Positions 22,852 through 31,864 of a stretch of DNA of 31,864 bases are shown here, piece by piece. The stretch covers positions 1-31,864 of the forward strand of contig JAEOTU010000160.1 in the NCBI GenBank assembly GCA_016839665.1, read 5' to 3'. This DNA comes from Candidatus Hodarchaeota archaeon (GTDB lineage: Archaea; Asgardarchaeota; Heimdallarchaeia; Hodarchaeales; Hodarchaeaceae). The position numbers were made by a program, and so were the translations under genes. Numbering within the stretch: position 1 is the first letter of the stretch; each line of letters begins with the position of its first letter. The notes under the pieces were generated by a model. It saw only the letters and a program-made list of their open reading frames with translations. It was not told where the DNA came from and did not search any database.

Positions 22852-25800
22852 ATGGACAAATCTGAAATGAAACGCCTTCTAACAATGCTTAAGAGCGTTT
22901 CAGATGAGGAACGGGAGACTGGAATCGAATCACTAACAGAATATTGTAAAAAAGAGCCAGAACTTTTAAATGAGATTCATAAGTTAATCAATAAGGGGAA
23001 AGAGCTTGAAAGACAAGCAGCTTATGAAATTGTTGGTCAAGTACAAAACGAATCATCAATACCAATTTTGTTAAAAAAATTGACAGATAAAGATCCAACG
23101 ATTCGAGAACATACAAGCAATACTATTGTTAAATTTGAAAAACCACCAAAATCTCTTATTTCTGGTCTCAAACAGCTCCTTTTCCATAAAAGAGGAGAAG
23201 TTCGGTTAAGAATTTTGACAATAATCGGTGAACTTAAGATTGAAGAAACACTAGATGATCTTTTTTCCATAGTTCGCAAAGAAAGAACGGACCAACCATA
23301 TGTTACTCAAGAAATCTACACTGTCCTTGGCAAACTTAAGAGCCTCCGTGCTGTTCCTATTTTGTTAGAAGATATTTCAAGCAACGAACGTAATAATGCC
23401 CTTCAAGAGATCACAGAACGACATGGAAAAGAAAAAGTAGATATTTTTAGAGAAAAAAAGGTTGAAAAACTTGAGAATGTACCAGAAGAATTCCTTAGTG
23501 ATCCCGAGCTTATAGACGCGTTACTTGAAGGAATTAATAGCACTGAAGATAATGTACGGATTAATTCGCTTTTTCTTTATTGTAAAATCGCTGATGACAA
23601 CCAATTCGATCTCATTAGGACAAAGCTTCAAGATTCTAATCCTGAAATTCGTCGAATAACTTTGAAGTGGCTTGCCCAATATGAAAGGAAAGAAAGTGGA
23701 GAGGATTTAGTCAGATCTCTTGGAGATGCAGAAGTGACCTCCACTGCATCAATGTTATTAGAAGACACAAAATGGGTTGAGACTCTCAGCACTGAAGGTT
23801 TAAAATCTCAAAATCCAGAAATCCGTGGAAATTCAGCTGCGATTTTAGCGAAATTGAATGATAAATCAGTCGTACCTAAATTCGTCGAAGCTCTTTATAG
23901 CGAAGATGTAGACGAAACAAAAATTAGTTTTGCAGAAGCTTTGGGGGATCTGAAAGATCAACGAGCGATTCAGTCTCTTCTGGATTTGACCTTTTCAAAA
24001 ACAAATAGGGTTGTAGAAGCAGCACGAGAAGCACTTGCTCAAATAGGCACAATCAGTGGATTGACTGACTTCTTGAACTTCTGTGACGTTTTATCAAAGA
24101 CCAAGAATGCAGATGAGATAGAAAAGATAAAAAGGGATATCAACGAGCTAGGAGAAGTTCCCACAGATTTAATTTGCCAACTATTAAAATCAAGCAAGAA
24201 TGAGGAATTAAGAGCCGCTGCAGCTGCTATAATAGGCTGGAGAGAGATTTATGAAGCAATAGATAATCTTATTGATACTCTAGAGAAAGATAATTCATCT
24301 TTGGTAAGAACTAAAACGTGTGAAGCACTAATATTTGCTAATGAAAAAGGAATCAACCCTTTAATTAGTTATTTAGCAGATCAGGATACGAGTGTAAGGA
24401 AAGCGGCATCCAAATCATTGATAACAATCAACAGGCCATTAGAATGTGTAGAAGCTTTATTCAATCCAAGTTCCATAATTAGACTCGGAATTGCCGAGGT
24501 TTTTCAAGAAATTAGATCGTCTGATATTCTTGAAAGCCTTAGGGAGGCTGTGCAAAAAGAACAAGAACGCTCCGTATTAAATGCTTTTATTTTAACAATG
24601 GGTTCTCCTCGAGATTCCGCCGCTATCAATGATATTCTTCCTTTTGTTGAGAATTCAATTGCAGGAACAAGAGCAGCAGCAGTTCAAGCTCTTGGAGAAA
24701 TCGCTGATGAATCAACAATTGTGATTCTAATAAAGGTCTTAGACGACAAAGAGAGCGAGGTCATAGAAAAGGCTTCAGAAGCTTTAAAGGCAATTGGAAA
24801 ATATTCTGAAGAGCTTAATGATGTGATTATGGCGATTCAAGCACTTAGACTTCCAGATGGATATAAAAACACAGAAAAAATTTCTATTATAGTGAATAAT
24901 AAATCAATTTCACTTCATCATCTCCATCAAATCCTGGAACAGAAATTGGAGAACTTGAATCTTAGAAGGGGAGTTTATGTCGTACTTGGAGAAATAGCAG
25001 ATCCTGAATCAGAAGAACATCTCTTCAACGCTCTGGCTGAGGAGGACGCGATAATACGCATAACTATTGCCCGAGCGTTTACGAAATACGATCAAGAAAA
25101 AATTATTGGTCGTATGATACCTCTCTTAGATTCATCAGAGGAATCAATACGATGGGGAGTTGCGGAAACCTTCACTCTAATAGCAGACGAAGAGACTAGG
25201 CAAGTAATAGAAGACCGATTAGTACCCAAAACAGAAGAGTCAAGTAACATTCGAATGGCCTTTTGTCGTGCCTTGGGTACGATTGGGAATCAAAATAGTG
25301 CTAGTTGTTTAATATATGTACTTTCTGACGAAGAACCACTAGTAAGGATTGAAGCTGCTCTATCTTTGGGATCGATCGGTAATCCGATAGCATTTATCCC
25401 ATTATTTGAAAGAGAAGAGGATGCTAATCAAGAAGTTAGGGAAAGGGTGACAAAAGTACTAAATCAGCTAGGAGAGACCTGTAATATCCAACACATCATT
25501 GACAACTTCAGGGAATTTCGAAATGATACTGAAGAAATGAGGTTAAATGCTGCGATTACACTAGCGGATTTTAAAGAAGAGACATCCTCTTATCTTAAAG
25601 AAGGCCTTTCATCCAAGAATCCCCTTACACGTGAGGGGTGTTGTAACGCACTTGGCCAACAGAAATTTACCCCTGCAAGGCCGATTCTGGAAACATTAAC
25701 TGAGGATGAGGAGGATAGTGTAAGAATTGCTGCGATTCGAGCTCTTGAACAAATAGGCGATCCACAATCGGCAAAAATATTGGTTTCACGTCTAGCGGAT

Positions 25801-27861
25801 AAAGAAACAAGAGAGAAAGGAGAAGAGATTTGGAATACAGCAATACTGGCTCTTGTCTCACTTAATCATATTCATCCAATGCTTAAAAAGGCTCATGATC
25901 CAGACAGAAGTATCAGATGGGGAATCTTACGAGCTTTAGGAATTTTAAAGACTGGAATCGTAGTAATCCTATCTCTTATAGAGGATACTGATGAACAAGT
26001 CCGAATTCAAGCTGCCATCTCATGCGGACAACTCAAAGACACAACTGCTGTAAAACCTTTGATTAAACATTTAGCAACTGACTCCAGTATTGAAGTTAGA
26101 ATTAATGCTGCAAATTCTCTGGGACAAATTAAAGACATTGAAGCAACCTTTGCATTATTAGAAAGCGAGGAACAAGAGAATGTCGAGGTTGTTGCAGCAT
26201 CCTCAAAAGCATTAGATTCTCTCGGAACATCTCCAGAAGAGAAAGAGCTTGTTACCCTCTTAAGAGCACTGAAAAATGATGAGGAAGAAATACGAAACAC
26301 AACTATATCTCAAGTAATCAAAGTTGAAGAAAGCAAGATATTTCTTCGACAATTCTTATCAGCAACAAATCTCTACCTTCGAGCTTCTAGTGCGTATGCT
26401 TTGGGCTTGTTTAAAGATGAAAAATCTGCGTCAAAGATTAGAAATCTTCTATCTGATGAAGAAGTATTAGTTCGAGCTGGTTCCGCTAAAGCATTGGGGA
26501 TATTAACAGATGTAGACGCAATTTCTCTGTTGATTACGCATCTCCAAGATAAAAAAGAGAAGATAGAGATTCGAGAACTTTGTTCTGATTCTTTGGCTAG
26601 TATCGGTTCACCTTCAGTAAATATGCTAGTCGAATCCCTTAGCCATGACAGCAAAACAGTTCGCCGGTTAAGTGCTCTAGCCCTTGAGAAGATCGCAGAT
26701 CCTGAGAGTAGAGAACCGCTAATAAATTCTGGTCTCAGAGACAAGGATGAAGAAGTCAGACAAACTGCGGTCAGAGCACTTATACGAATTGGCGAGCCAG
26801 TAGTCATGGATATTTCAGCCATTCAAGATGATAATAAGCGCTATGCCAGAATGGCCGCAGTAGAAGTTTTGGGTGAAATTGGCTCTGTTCAAGCAATGAG
26901 GAAGTTAGAAGTCGCACTTAATGATGGAGACGCTTTAGTACGAGAATCTGCCGGAAGTAAACTAGAAAAGATAGGTTTAGAGGCAATAAAGTCTCTATGT
27001 CGTTGTCTAGCTTCGCCAAGAAAAGAAACAGCTCGCATGGCAGCCAAAATTCTTCTTAATCTCTCTCCAACCATGAGAGAAAAAGGAGAGTCTCACGCTA
27101 TTCGTTTTCTCCGTTCCGTACTGAAAAAACGCGATAAAGAACTACAAGCAACAGCTTGTGAGGCACTTGGAATTTTAGGTGATAAAAACGCAGTAGAAGA
27201 TCTTGTGAATATGCTCGGAAGTAGACATGAACAAGTGAGATTTTCAGCTGTTAATGCGCTTGGAATAATGCAAGACGGGCGAGCGATTCCACCGTTGGAG
27301 CTTATGCTTAACGATAAGAGTGTGGAAGTTCGAATAGCAGCTACAGAAGCTCTTGAACAACTAGATAAGAAAGGTATAGAGGCACAAGTCGTTGATGGGT
27401 TAACCGATTATGTCAAATCATCTGGAATCGGAGGTATGGTTCGTAAAGCTGTTTCTGATAGAAGGGGGAAAATAATGGAATCGGTACCTTCTGATCTTGA
27501 GGAAGCTGGCCTCGAAGGTGTAATAGCAAAAGGTGTTGAGTTGACATCAGAAGCTATGGAGAAAACCACCAAGGAACGTGAATCTCCAATAGAAAAATTG
27601 GTTGATCCAATGGATAAACTTCAGCAACTTGAAAACCTCCATTCTCAGGGAATACTTACGGAGGAAGAATTTACTAAGGGCCAAGAATCAGCAGTTGAAG
27701 ACATAAAAGAAGCTGTTGAGAATTTACCATTCTCTGAACTGAATTCTGAGGAGATTGGTTCAATTTTAAAACAACTCACAGAGCTAAACAATAAGAATCT
27801 TCTTCCACCAGAAGATTTCGAGCCGCTAAGATCCTTACTTGTGAACAAACTCATTAGTTAG
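22852..27861 (+). CDS. Giant HEAT-repeat scaffold protein with SHOCT-like C-terminus
   Basis: 1669 residues without signal peptide or membrane helix. From about residue 1 to 1520 the chain is an almost continuous series of ~31-residue HEAT (PBS-lyase-like) repeats, recognisable by units such as DKDPTIREHTSNTI, DSNPEIRRITLKWLAQ and DEEPLVRIEAALSLGSIGN. There is room for some forty-odd copies, giving a long superhelical binding surface. Residues ~1524-1580 form a Gly-containing, helix-prone linker (SSGIGGMVRKAV). Then come two SHOCT-like short helical motifs: KLQQLENLHSQGILTEEEF (~1588-1606) and a related unit, LKQLTELNNKNLLPPEDF, near 1640-1655. HEAT solenoids act as scaffolds for protein complexes or trafficking; SHOCT motifs are thought to mediate oligomerisation. 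No enzyme domain is present, and partners are unknown. The gene stands alone with its own promoter. Confidence 0.9.
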   Translation: MDKSEMKRLLTMLKSVSDEERETGIESLTEYCKKEPELLNEIHKLINKGKELERQAAYEIVGQVQNESSIPILLKKLTDKDPTIREHTSNTIVKFEKPPKSLISGLKQLLFHKRGEVRLRILTIIGELKIEETLDDLFSIVRKERTDQPYVTQEIYTVLGKLKSLRAVPILLEDISSNERNNALQEITERHGKEKVDIFREKKVEKLENVPEEFLSDPELIDALLEGINSTEDNVRINSLFLYCKIADDNQFDLIRTKLQDSNPEIRRITLKWLAQYERKESGEDLVRSLGDAEVTSTASMLLEDTKWVETLSTEGLKSQNPEIRGNSAAILAKLNDKSVVPKFVEALYSEDVDETKISFAEALGDLKDQRAIQSLLDLTFSKTNRVVEAAREALAQIGTISGLTDFLNFCDVLSKTKNADEIEKIKRDINELGEVPTDLICQLLKSSKNEELRAAAAAIIGWREIYEAIDNLIDTLEKDNSSLVRTKTCEALIFANEKGINPLISYLADQDTSVRKAASKSLITINRPLECVEALFNPSSIIRLGIAEVFQEIRSSDILESLREAVQKEQERSVLNAFILTMGSPRDSAAINDILPFVENSIAGTRAAAVQALGEIADESTIVILIKVLDDKESEVIEKASEALKAIGKYSEELNDVIMAIQALRLPDGYKNTEKISIIVNNKSISLHHLHQILEQKLENLNLRRGVYVVLGEIADPESEEHLFNALAEEDAIIRITIARAFTKYDQEKIIGRMIPLLDSSEESIRWGVAETFTLIADEETRQVIEDRLVPKTEESSNIRMAFCRALGTIGNQNSASCLIYVLSDEEPLVRIEAALSLGSIGNPIAFIPLFEREEDANQEVRERVTKVLNQLGETCNIQHIIDNFREFRNDTEEMRLNAAITLADFKEETSSYLKEGLSSKNPLTREGCCNALGQQKFTPARPILETLTEDEEDSVRIAAIRALEQIGDPQSAKILVSRLADKETREKGEEIWNTAILALVSLNHIHPMLKKAHDPDRSIRWGILRALGILKTGIVVILSLIEDTDEQVRIQAAISCGQLKDTTAVKPLIKHLATDSSIEVRINAANSLGQIKDIEATFALLESEEQENVEVVAASSKALDSLGTSPEEKELVTLLRALKNDEEEIRNTTISQVIKVEESKIFLRQFLSATNLYLRASSAYALGLFKDEKSASKIRNLLSDEEVLVRAGSAKALGILTDVDAISLLITHLQDKKEKIEIRELCSDSLASIGSPSVNMLVESLSHDSKTVRRLSALALEKIADPESREPLINSGLRDKDEEVRQTAVRALIRIGEPVVMDISAIQDDNKRYARMAAVEVLGEIGSVQAMRKLEVALNDGDALVRESAGSKLEKIGLEAIKSLCRCLASPRKETARMAAKILLNLSPTMREKGESHAIRFLRSVLKKRDKELQATACEALGILGDKNAVEDLVNMLGSRHEQVRFSAVNALGIMQDGRAIPPLELMLNDKSVEVRIAATEALEQLDKKGIEAQVVDGLTDYVKSSGIGGMVRKAVSDRRGKIMESVPSDLEEAGLEGVIAKGVELTSEAMEKTTKERESPIEKLVDPMDKLQQLENLHSQGILTEEEFTKGQESAVEDIKEAVENLPFSELNSEEIGSILKQLTELNNKNLLPPEDFEPLRSLLVNKLIS

Positions 27862-27958
27862 CTTCTCCCTCCTATAACTAATATTTAACGAATGTCTTAT
27901 TAAACAAGTCACTAACGTCCTTTCAATGCTTTTTTCAACAAGTTAGGAAGAGAAAAGG

Positions 27959-29320
27959 ATGTTACCGATTCAAGACATGGAGAATTATGTAGAAGAAAAT
28001 TTTGATCAGGCTATCGAGGATTTATTCAAGCTAATTCGGATTCCAACTGTAACAGCTAAAGGTGGGGAAAATTCAGAGCAAGCTATTTCAGAGCTAACGA
28101 GGATTTTCAACGAATTAGGATTTAAAGTCTCAACAGCTGAAACAAAAGGGCAACCCGTTTTTACAGCTGTTTTAGATAACAATCAACCGAAAACACTGTT
28201 ATTTTATGATCATTATGACGTCCAACCTGCAGAACCTTTTGATCTGTGGACTAGTCCCCCATTTGAGCCTGAAATTAGAGAAGGAAAGATATATGGTAGG
28301 GGTGTAGCTGACAATAAAGGGCATATTATTTCAAGAGTTTATGCAGTAAAAATGCTTCAAGAATTACAGGGAGACCTCCCAGTCAATGTTAAATTTGTTA
28401 TTGAGGGAGAGGAGGAAGTATCAAGTCCAAATTTAGGAGAATATGTTGAAAGACATCATGATTTCTTATTTGCAGATCAAACATCATGCATCTGGGAATT
28501 TGGAGGGAAAAATGCCTCTGGTTTCCAAGAAATTTGGGCAGGAGTCAAAGGAATCTGTTATGTCCAAGTCAAAACTATGGGGCCAAAAAAAGATCTTCAT
28601 TCGGCGTATGGTGCAGTTGTCGAAAATCCTGCGAATCATCTTGTTGCGGCATTAGCTTCACTTCGAGACGATAAAACGGACAGGATTCTTATTGAGAACT
28701 ATTATGACCAAATCATCCCACCATCCGATGAACTTCTACGAACCATCATTAAAATTAAGAAAGAATTTGACGAAGAAAAATTCAAAACAGTTTTAGGCGT
28801 GAGGGAGTTTATACATGGATTAACAGGCGTGGAAATGCTAAAAAAATACTATTTAAGCCCCACCTGTACCATATGTGGAATTTGGTCAGGCTGGCAAGGA
28901 GAAGGGGGAAAAACAGTGTTACCAGCCGAGGCTCATGCCAAGTTAGACTTCCGATTGGTACCGATTCAGACACCAGAAGATGTCATTCAAAAGCTTCGGA
29001 AACATTTCAAAGAACATAACTTTAATGTTGACATTGAATGGTTTGAGGGGTATCCAGCAGCTTTCACGCCATTAACAGATCCTTTCGTCCAATTGGTTGA
29101 AGATACTATGATAGAAGTGTATGGTCATGAACCACTTGTTCATCCATGGTCAGCAGGCTCCGGCCCGCTCTATCTCTTCTCTAAACACATTCCTGTCCTT
29201 TCAATAGGCATAGGAAACGCTAATAGCAACGCACACTCCCCAGATGAGAACATCGAGGTAAAAGACTTCAAGTTAGGTCAAATTTGCATTGCAAGACTAA
29301 TGGAAAAAATGGCTTCTTGA
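27959..29320 (+). CDS. M20-family metallopeptidase (dipeptidase/carboxypeptidase-like)
   Basis: A di-zinc amidohydrolase of the ArgE/DapE/ACY1/CPG2 group. H85 and D87 lie in YDHYDVQP, bridging D118 in GRGVADNKG, the Glu pair E151/E152 in EGEEEVSS, and the last zinc His H426 in NAHSPDEN. The lid domain lies between ~190 and 350. At 453 residues with YDHYDVQPAEP it is closest to the M20 dipeptidase/CNDP-type subfamily. No signal peptide is seen, so it is cytoplasmic and likely trims peptides or acyl-amino acids. AGGAAG lies 8 bases before the ATG. It follows the HEAT gene after 97 bases. Confidence 0.92.
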   Translation: MLPIQDMENYVEENFDQAIEDLFKLIRIPTVTAKGGENSEQAISELTRIFNELGFKVSTAETKGQPVFTAVLDNNQPKTLLFYDHYDVQPAEPFDLWTSPPFEPEIREGKIYGRGVADNKGHIISRVYAVKMLQELQGDLPVNVKFVIEGEEEVSSPNLGEYVERHHDFLFADQTSCIWEFGGKNASGFQEIWAGVKGICYVQVKTMGPKKDLHSAYGAVVENPANHLVAALASLRDDKTDRILIENYYDQIIPPSDELLRTIIKIKKEFDEEKFKTVLGVREFIHGLTGVEMLKKYYLSPTCTICGIWSGWQGEGGKTVLPAEAHAKLDFRLVPIQTPEDVIQKLRKHFKEHNFNVDIEWFEGYPAAFTPLTDPFVQLVEDTMIEVYGHEPLVHPWSAGSGPLYLFSKHIPVLSIGIGNANSNAHSPDENIEVKDFKLGQICIARLMEKMAS

Positions 29321-29345
29321 TCCACTTATTCCAAACTTATAATTT

Positions 29346-29618
29346 GTGTCTGCGGTTCAGATAATCAAAAAAATTACCAGACTCAAAAGAACCGCATTAA
29401 TTATTAGGAAAAAGTTAGTTAATTCAGAACCTCCCCCACCAACCGCATCATCAGTCGATTCTAGTGATATTACGACAGTCCCTGGATCAGATCCAAACGA
29501 AGAGACTGTTGTTGAGCATTATACTTTTCTAGTTGAACATAAAAAGCATCAAATAGCTTCTTATTTTCGATCTAAGGATTTAGAAAACAAAAAAACCTCA
29601 GATAACCTAGTGAGATAA
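29346..29618 (+). CDS. Doubtful 90-residue ORF, basic helix plus proline-rich linker
   Basis: The frame opens at GTG 29346 with no ribosome-binding site; a TATA-like CTTATAATTTG directly upstream would start transcription inside it. The product has a basic helical start (IIKKITRLKRTALIIRKKL), a Pro/Ser/Thr-rich acidic middle with four consecutive prolines, and a polar end (EHYTFLVEHKKHQIASYF). It contains no internal methionine. Codon use is like the neighbours, which is the main reason to keep it. I do not recognise it; it may be a small real protein or chance. Confidence 0.4.
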   Translation: MSAVQIIKKITRLKRTALIIRKKLVNSEPPPPTASSVDSSDITTVPGSDPNEETVVEHYTFLVEHKKHQIASYFRSKDLENKKTSDNLVR

Positions 29619-29711
29619 TATCTTTAAACTCTAACGAAATCAGTCTTATTCCAGAAGAATTTTACTAAAAATTTGAATTTTATATTAGTATTTTTTTTGG
29701 AGGCATTCTAA

Positions 29712-31616
29712 ACGAATAGTGTTCTTTCTGAAGAATCACATCCATCTAATTCTATCTTTAGCCAAATTAAAACTTTCTTCGAAAAAAGACGTACAAAAGT
29801 CCCCTCATTGGTTAAACTTAACATTCTTGCCATTGGGGTAGGAATAGTTGGAGGATTCGGTTCATGGATCTTTCGTTTTGCGATTATTTTCATTTATGAG
29901 ATCTTTTTTAATATACCTATACAATTTATGAATTCTATTGGATTATCTCAAATTAATTGGCTACCTTTCCTTCTTGCACCAATTATCGGAGGTGTAATTG
30001 TTGGTTATCTCACCTCTCGAGTGTCAAAAGAAACAAAAGGACATGGTGTTCCAGAGGTCTTGGAGTCTGTTGCTTTAAAAAATGGAAGAATGAATTTACG
30101 TGTTCCTTTTGTCAAAATCATCGCTTCTGCCACAACAATTGGTACAGGTGGATCAGCAGGTCGTGAGGGGCCAATTGCACAAATAGGAGCAGGTTTTGCT
30201 TCTTTTGTGGGTCAAAAATTAAGTCTCAGTCCAAAAGAGCTTCGTACTTTAGTTGTAGCTGGAGTAGCAGCAGGAATAGCTTCAACCTTTAATGCACCAA
30301 TTGGGGGGGCATTATTTGCTCTTGAAGTTCTACTTGGAGAAGGTGCTGCTACAGGGTTAATAATCCCAATTATTGTTGCTGCTGTTGTTGGAGTAGTTAC
30401 AGGGCAATTTTTATTAGGATCAGAACCCGCGTTCATTGGTTTTCCCCCTTTAGAATATAATGAGCCTTATTTAATCCCTCTTTTCATTATCCTAGGAATT
30501 ATTTGTGGAATTGGATCTGCTTTGTGGATTAAATTCTTTTATAAAGCTGAAGACATGATAGAATATCTGAATAAAAAAATCAAAACCCCTGATATATTAC
30601 AACCAGCCCTTGGAGGATTATTTGTAGGTTTAACATTAATTTTAACCTTTTTCTTCGTGGGTGATCAATGGGAAACCTACACTGTCATGGGGCGCACTTA
30701 TCTCCCTATGGACGCTGTTTTCCAAAGTACTCTAGTCGAAGATTCTATTTTCCTCACCCTTTTAATTTTAACTTTATTGTTTGTGTTAAAAGCTCTCAAT
30801 ACAGTTTTTACGGTAGGATCTGGAGGTTCAGGTGGAGTTTTTGCGCCTACTTTATTTCTGGGGGTTATGCTTGGAGCCATTTTTGGAATAATTGTTGATG
30901 ATATTATTATTATAGTAAATGTTCCAATTGCTCTTCTAGCATTATTGGCAATGGCTGCTTTCTTCGCGGGAACGGGTCGAGCACCTTTAACAGCCATTAT
31001 CATGACGGCAGAAATGACTGAAGACTATTTTTTGACTATTCCACTAATGATTGTAGTGACGATCAGTTGGGCAATATCTAGTGTTATCGAAAAAGAAAAC
31101 ATCTATACCCTAAAATTAATTAGACGAGGAGTTGTCTTACAGGAATCACGAACTGATATCCTTGATTCCATCACTGTTGAACAAGCAATGACACCTCGTG
31201 AAAAATTAGTTGTTGTTGATACTAAAACAAGATTAGAAACGGTTATGGAACTTATTAGAACCACCCGTCATGAGGGATTTCCAATTATTGAAAAGGATAT
31301 CTTCCTTGGAGTTATTACTCTAAGTGATGTTCAGAACGCATTACATAGCTCTCCTAAGGATTGGATTGTATTTGATGTATTACTAAAAAAGGAGAAACGT
31401 CTTGTTTGCATTGATAAGGATGCAACTTTAATGCATGCAGTTCATATTATGGAAAAGATGGACGTTTCACGTCTTCCTGTAGCAGAAAAAACATCGAAAC
31501 AAGCAAATGAGTTTCCAAAGTTAATTGGTTGGATAACTCATCATGATATTACTCGACTTTATGTCTCAGAGATAGCGAATGCAGCTCATCGAGCAATGGA
31601 GGATCATATTTTTTAA
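29712..31616 (+). CDS. CLC-family chloride channel/transporter with two CBS domains
   Basis: About ten or more membrane helices with the CLC signatures KGHGVPE, GSAGREGP (the gating Glu, E120 counted from the TTG at 29808) and GSGGSGGVFAPTLFLG. The position of the internal proton Glu of exchangers is Val (V174 in GALFALEV), as in channel-type CLCs. The C-terminal ~150 residues hold two CBS domains (MTPREKLVVVD... and KRLVCIDKDATLMHAVHIME), which usually bind adenine nucleotides and control gating. The first ordinary start, TTG 29808, sits at the edge of helix 1. The frame extends 32 codons upstream to an ACG at 29712, 8 bases after GGAGG, through a plausible cytoplasmic segment (SQIKTFFEKRRTKVPS). 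A stop lies just before it, so an ACG start is suspected. It probably conducts chloride or a similar anion. Confidence 0.9.
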   Translation, partial: TNSVLSEESHPSNSIFSQIKTFFEKRRTKVPSLVKLNILAIGVGIVGGFGSWIFRFAIIFIYEIFFNIPIQFMNSIGLSQINWLPFLLAPIIGGVIVGYLTSRVSKETKGHGVPEVLESVALKNGRMNLRVPFVKIIASATTIGTGGSAGREGPIAQIGAGFASFVGQKLSLSPKELRTLVVAGVAAGIASTFNAPIGGALFALEVLLGEGAATGLIIPIIVAAVVGVVTGQFLLGSEPAFIGFPPLEYNEPYLIPLFIILGIICGIGSALWIKFFYKAEDMIEYLNKKIKTPDILQPALGGLFVGLTLILTFFFVGDQWETYTVMGRTYLPMDAVFQSTLVEDSIFLTLLILTLLFVLKALNTVFTVGSGGSGGVFAPTLFLGVMLGAIFGIIVDDIIIIVNVPIALLALLAMAAFFAGTGRAPLTAIIMTAEMTEDYFLTIPLMIVVTISWAISSVIEKENIYTLKLIRRGVVLQESRTDILDSITVEQAMTPREKLVVVDTKTRLETVMELIRTTRHEGFPIIEKDIFLGVITLSDVQNALHSSPKDWIVFDVLLKKEKRLVCIDKDATLMHAVHIMEKMDVSRLPVAEKTSKQANEFPKLIGWITHHDITRLYVSEIANAAHRAMEDHIF

Positions 31617-31686
31617 AATATTAAAGTTTCAGTTTTCCCGTAACTATGAAATTTAATAATTCCCTTTTTTTCCATTGAACGGTAAC

Positions 31687-31695
31687 TTTATAAAT
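31687..31695 (+). promoter_or_regulatory. TATA-like box before the terminal ORF
   Basis: TTTATAAAT in the gap after the CLC gene. It predicts a transcript start near 31717 and a short leader before the ATG at 31732. Confidence 0.45.
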
Positions 31696-31731
31696 GGTAG
31701 TTCTTCATTTAGTGAGTGGTGTAACCCCTAA

Positions 31732-31864
31732 ATGAATTTTAATCGAACTACCGAACAAACAATAACTCGCGATATTTATAAAGTTTGTGATGGAGAACAA
31801 ACAAAAAGAATAATCGGGGAATACTCCCCAAATAGTATCTGGAAATCCAGTGACATCTTAAAAA
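31732..31864 (+). CDS. Start of an unidentified protein, cut by the window edge
   Basis: From ATG 31732 an open frame runs to the window end, with 44 codons visible (NFNRTTEQTITRDIYKVCDG and onward). The segment is polar and looks soluble. A TATA-like box lies about 40 bases upstream and a weak GGTG precedes the ATG. Too little is visible to assign a function. Confidence 0.5.
   Translation, partial: MNFNRTTEQTITRDIYKVCDGEQTKRIIGEYSPNSIWKSSDILK

Noticed and set aside
26373..26822. Minus-strand 149-residue frame inside the HEAT gene
   Set aside because: It mirrors the helical codon pattern of the HEAT repeats and has no promoter, ribosome site or recognisable domain.
1..31864. tRNA, rRNA, CRISPR array, transposase or attachment site
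   Set aside because: No T-loop-like words in a foldable context, no spaced repeat array and no transposase- or integrase-like protein were found by eye.

Overview
This AT-rich window looks archaeal. Several genes are preceded by TATA-like boxes about 25-30 bases before a plausible transcript start, and no bacterial -35/-10 pairs stand out. Shine-Dalgarno sites are clear (GGAGG, GAGG, GAGAGG, usually 7-8 bases before the start) and TTG and GTG starts are common. Gene content also fits an anaerobic or facultative archaeon: a tungsten aldehyde:ferredoxin oxidoreductase, a ThpR-type RNA phosphodiesterase, an SCP2 lipid-binding protein, a very large HEAT-repeat protein and many small winged-helix regulators. 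An Asgard-type archaeon (Heimdall/Gerd-like) is my best guess from content. No ribosomal or other marker gene is present to prove it.

Layout. (1) 1-2154, minus: a cut-off polytopic membrane protein with an N-terminal HAAS-like domain, preceded by its PadR regulator; three 17-base repeats sit over the predicted PadR transcript start. (2) 2355-2540, minus: a 58-residue cysteine-rich peptide gene with its own TATA box and hairpins at its end, the best candidate for something undescribed. (3) 2642-5743, minus: an epoxide hydrolase that appears to start at ATT, a LarA-like nickel racemase and an ArsR-type regulator. (4) 5744-10261, plus: a divergent block with two operator-like palindromes, two aldo/keto reductases, a membrane-anchored winged-helix protein, a VOC protein and an MFS exporter. 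(5) 10334-14104: ThpR, a 59-residue zinc-ribbon gene on the minus strand, a PlsC-like acyltransferase and an exported alpha/beta hydrolase fused to a polytopic membrane domain. (6) 14152-17337, minus: a compact operon of class II aldolase, FGGY kinase (AI-2-kinase-like) and D-2-hydroxyacid dehydrogenase. (7) 17437-19795, minus: SCP2 protein and AOR. (8) 19876-21977, minus: a NatA/NatB-type ABC exporter pair. (9) 22262-31616, plus: a small four-helix membrane protein, the 1669-residue HEAT/SHOCT protein, an M20 peptidase, a doubtful small ORF and a CLC chloride transporter with CBS domains that may start at ACG. A cut-off ORF begins at 31732.

Relations between genes. The racemase, the aldo/keto reductases and the aldolase-kinase-dehydrogenase operon all handle small hydroxy-acids, aldehydes or sugars, and AOR could oxidise aldehydes they produce; this link is inference. 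Regulation looks local, with dedicated PadR and ArsR regulators next to operator-like repeats. I see no mobile elements, CRISPR arrays, rRNA or tRNA genes.
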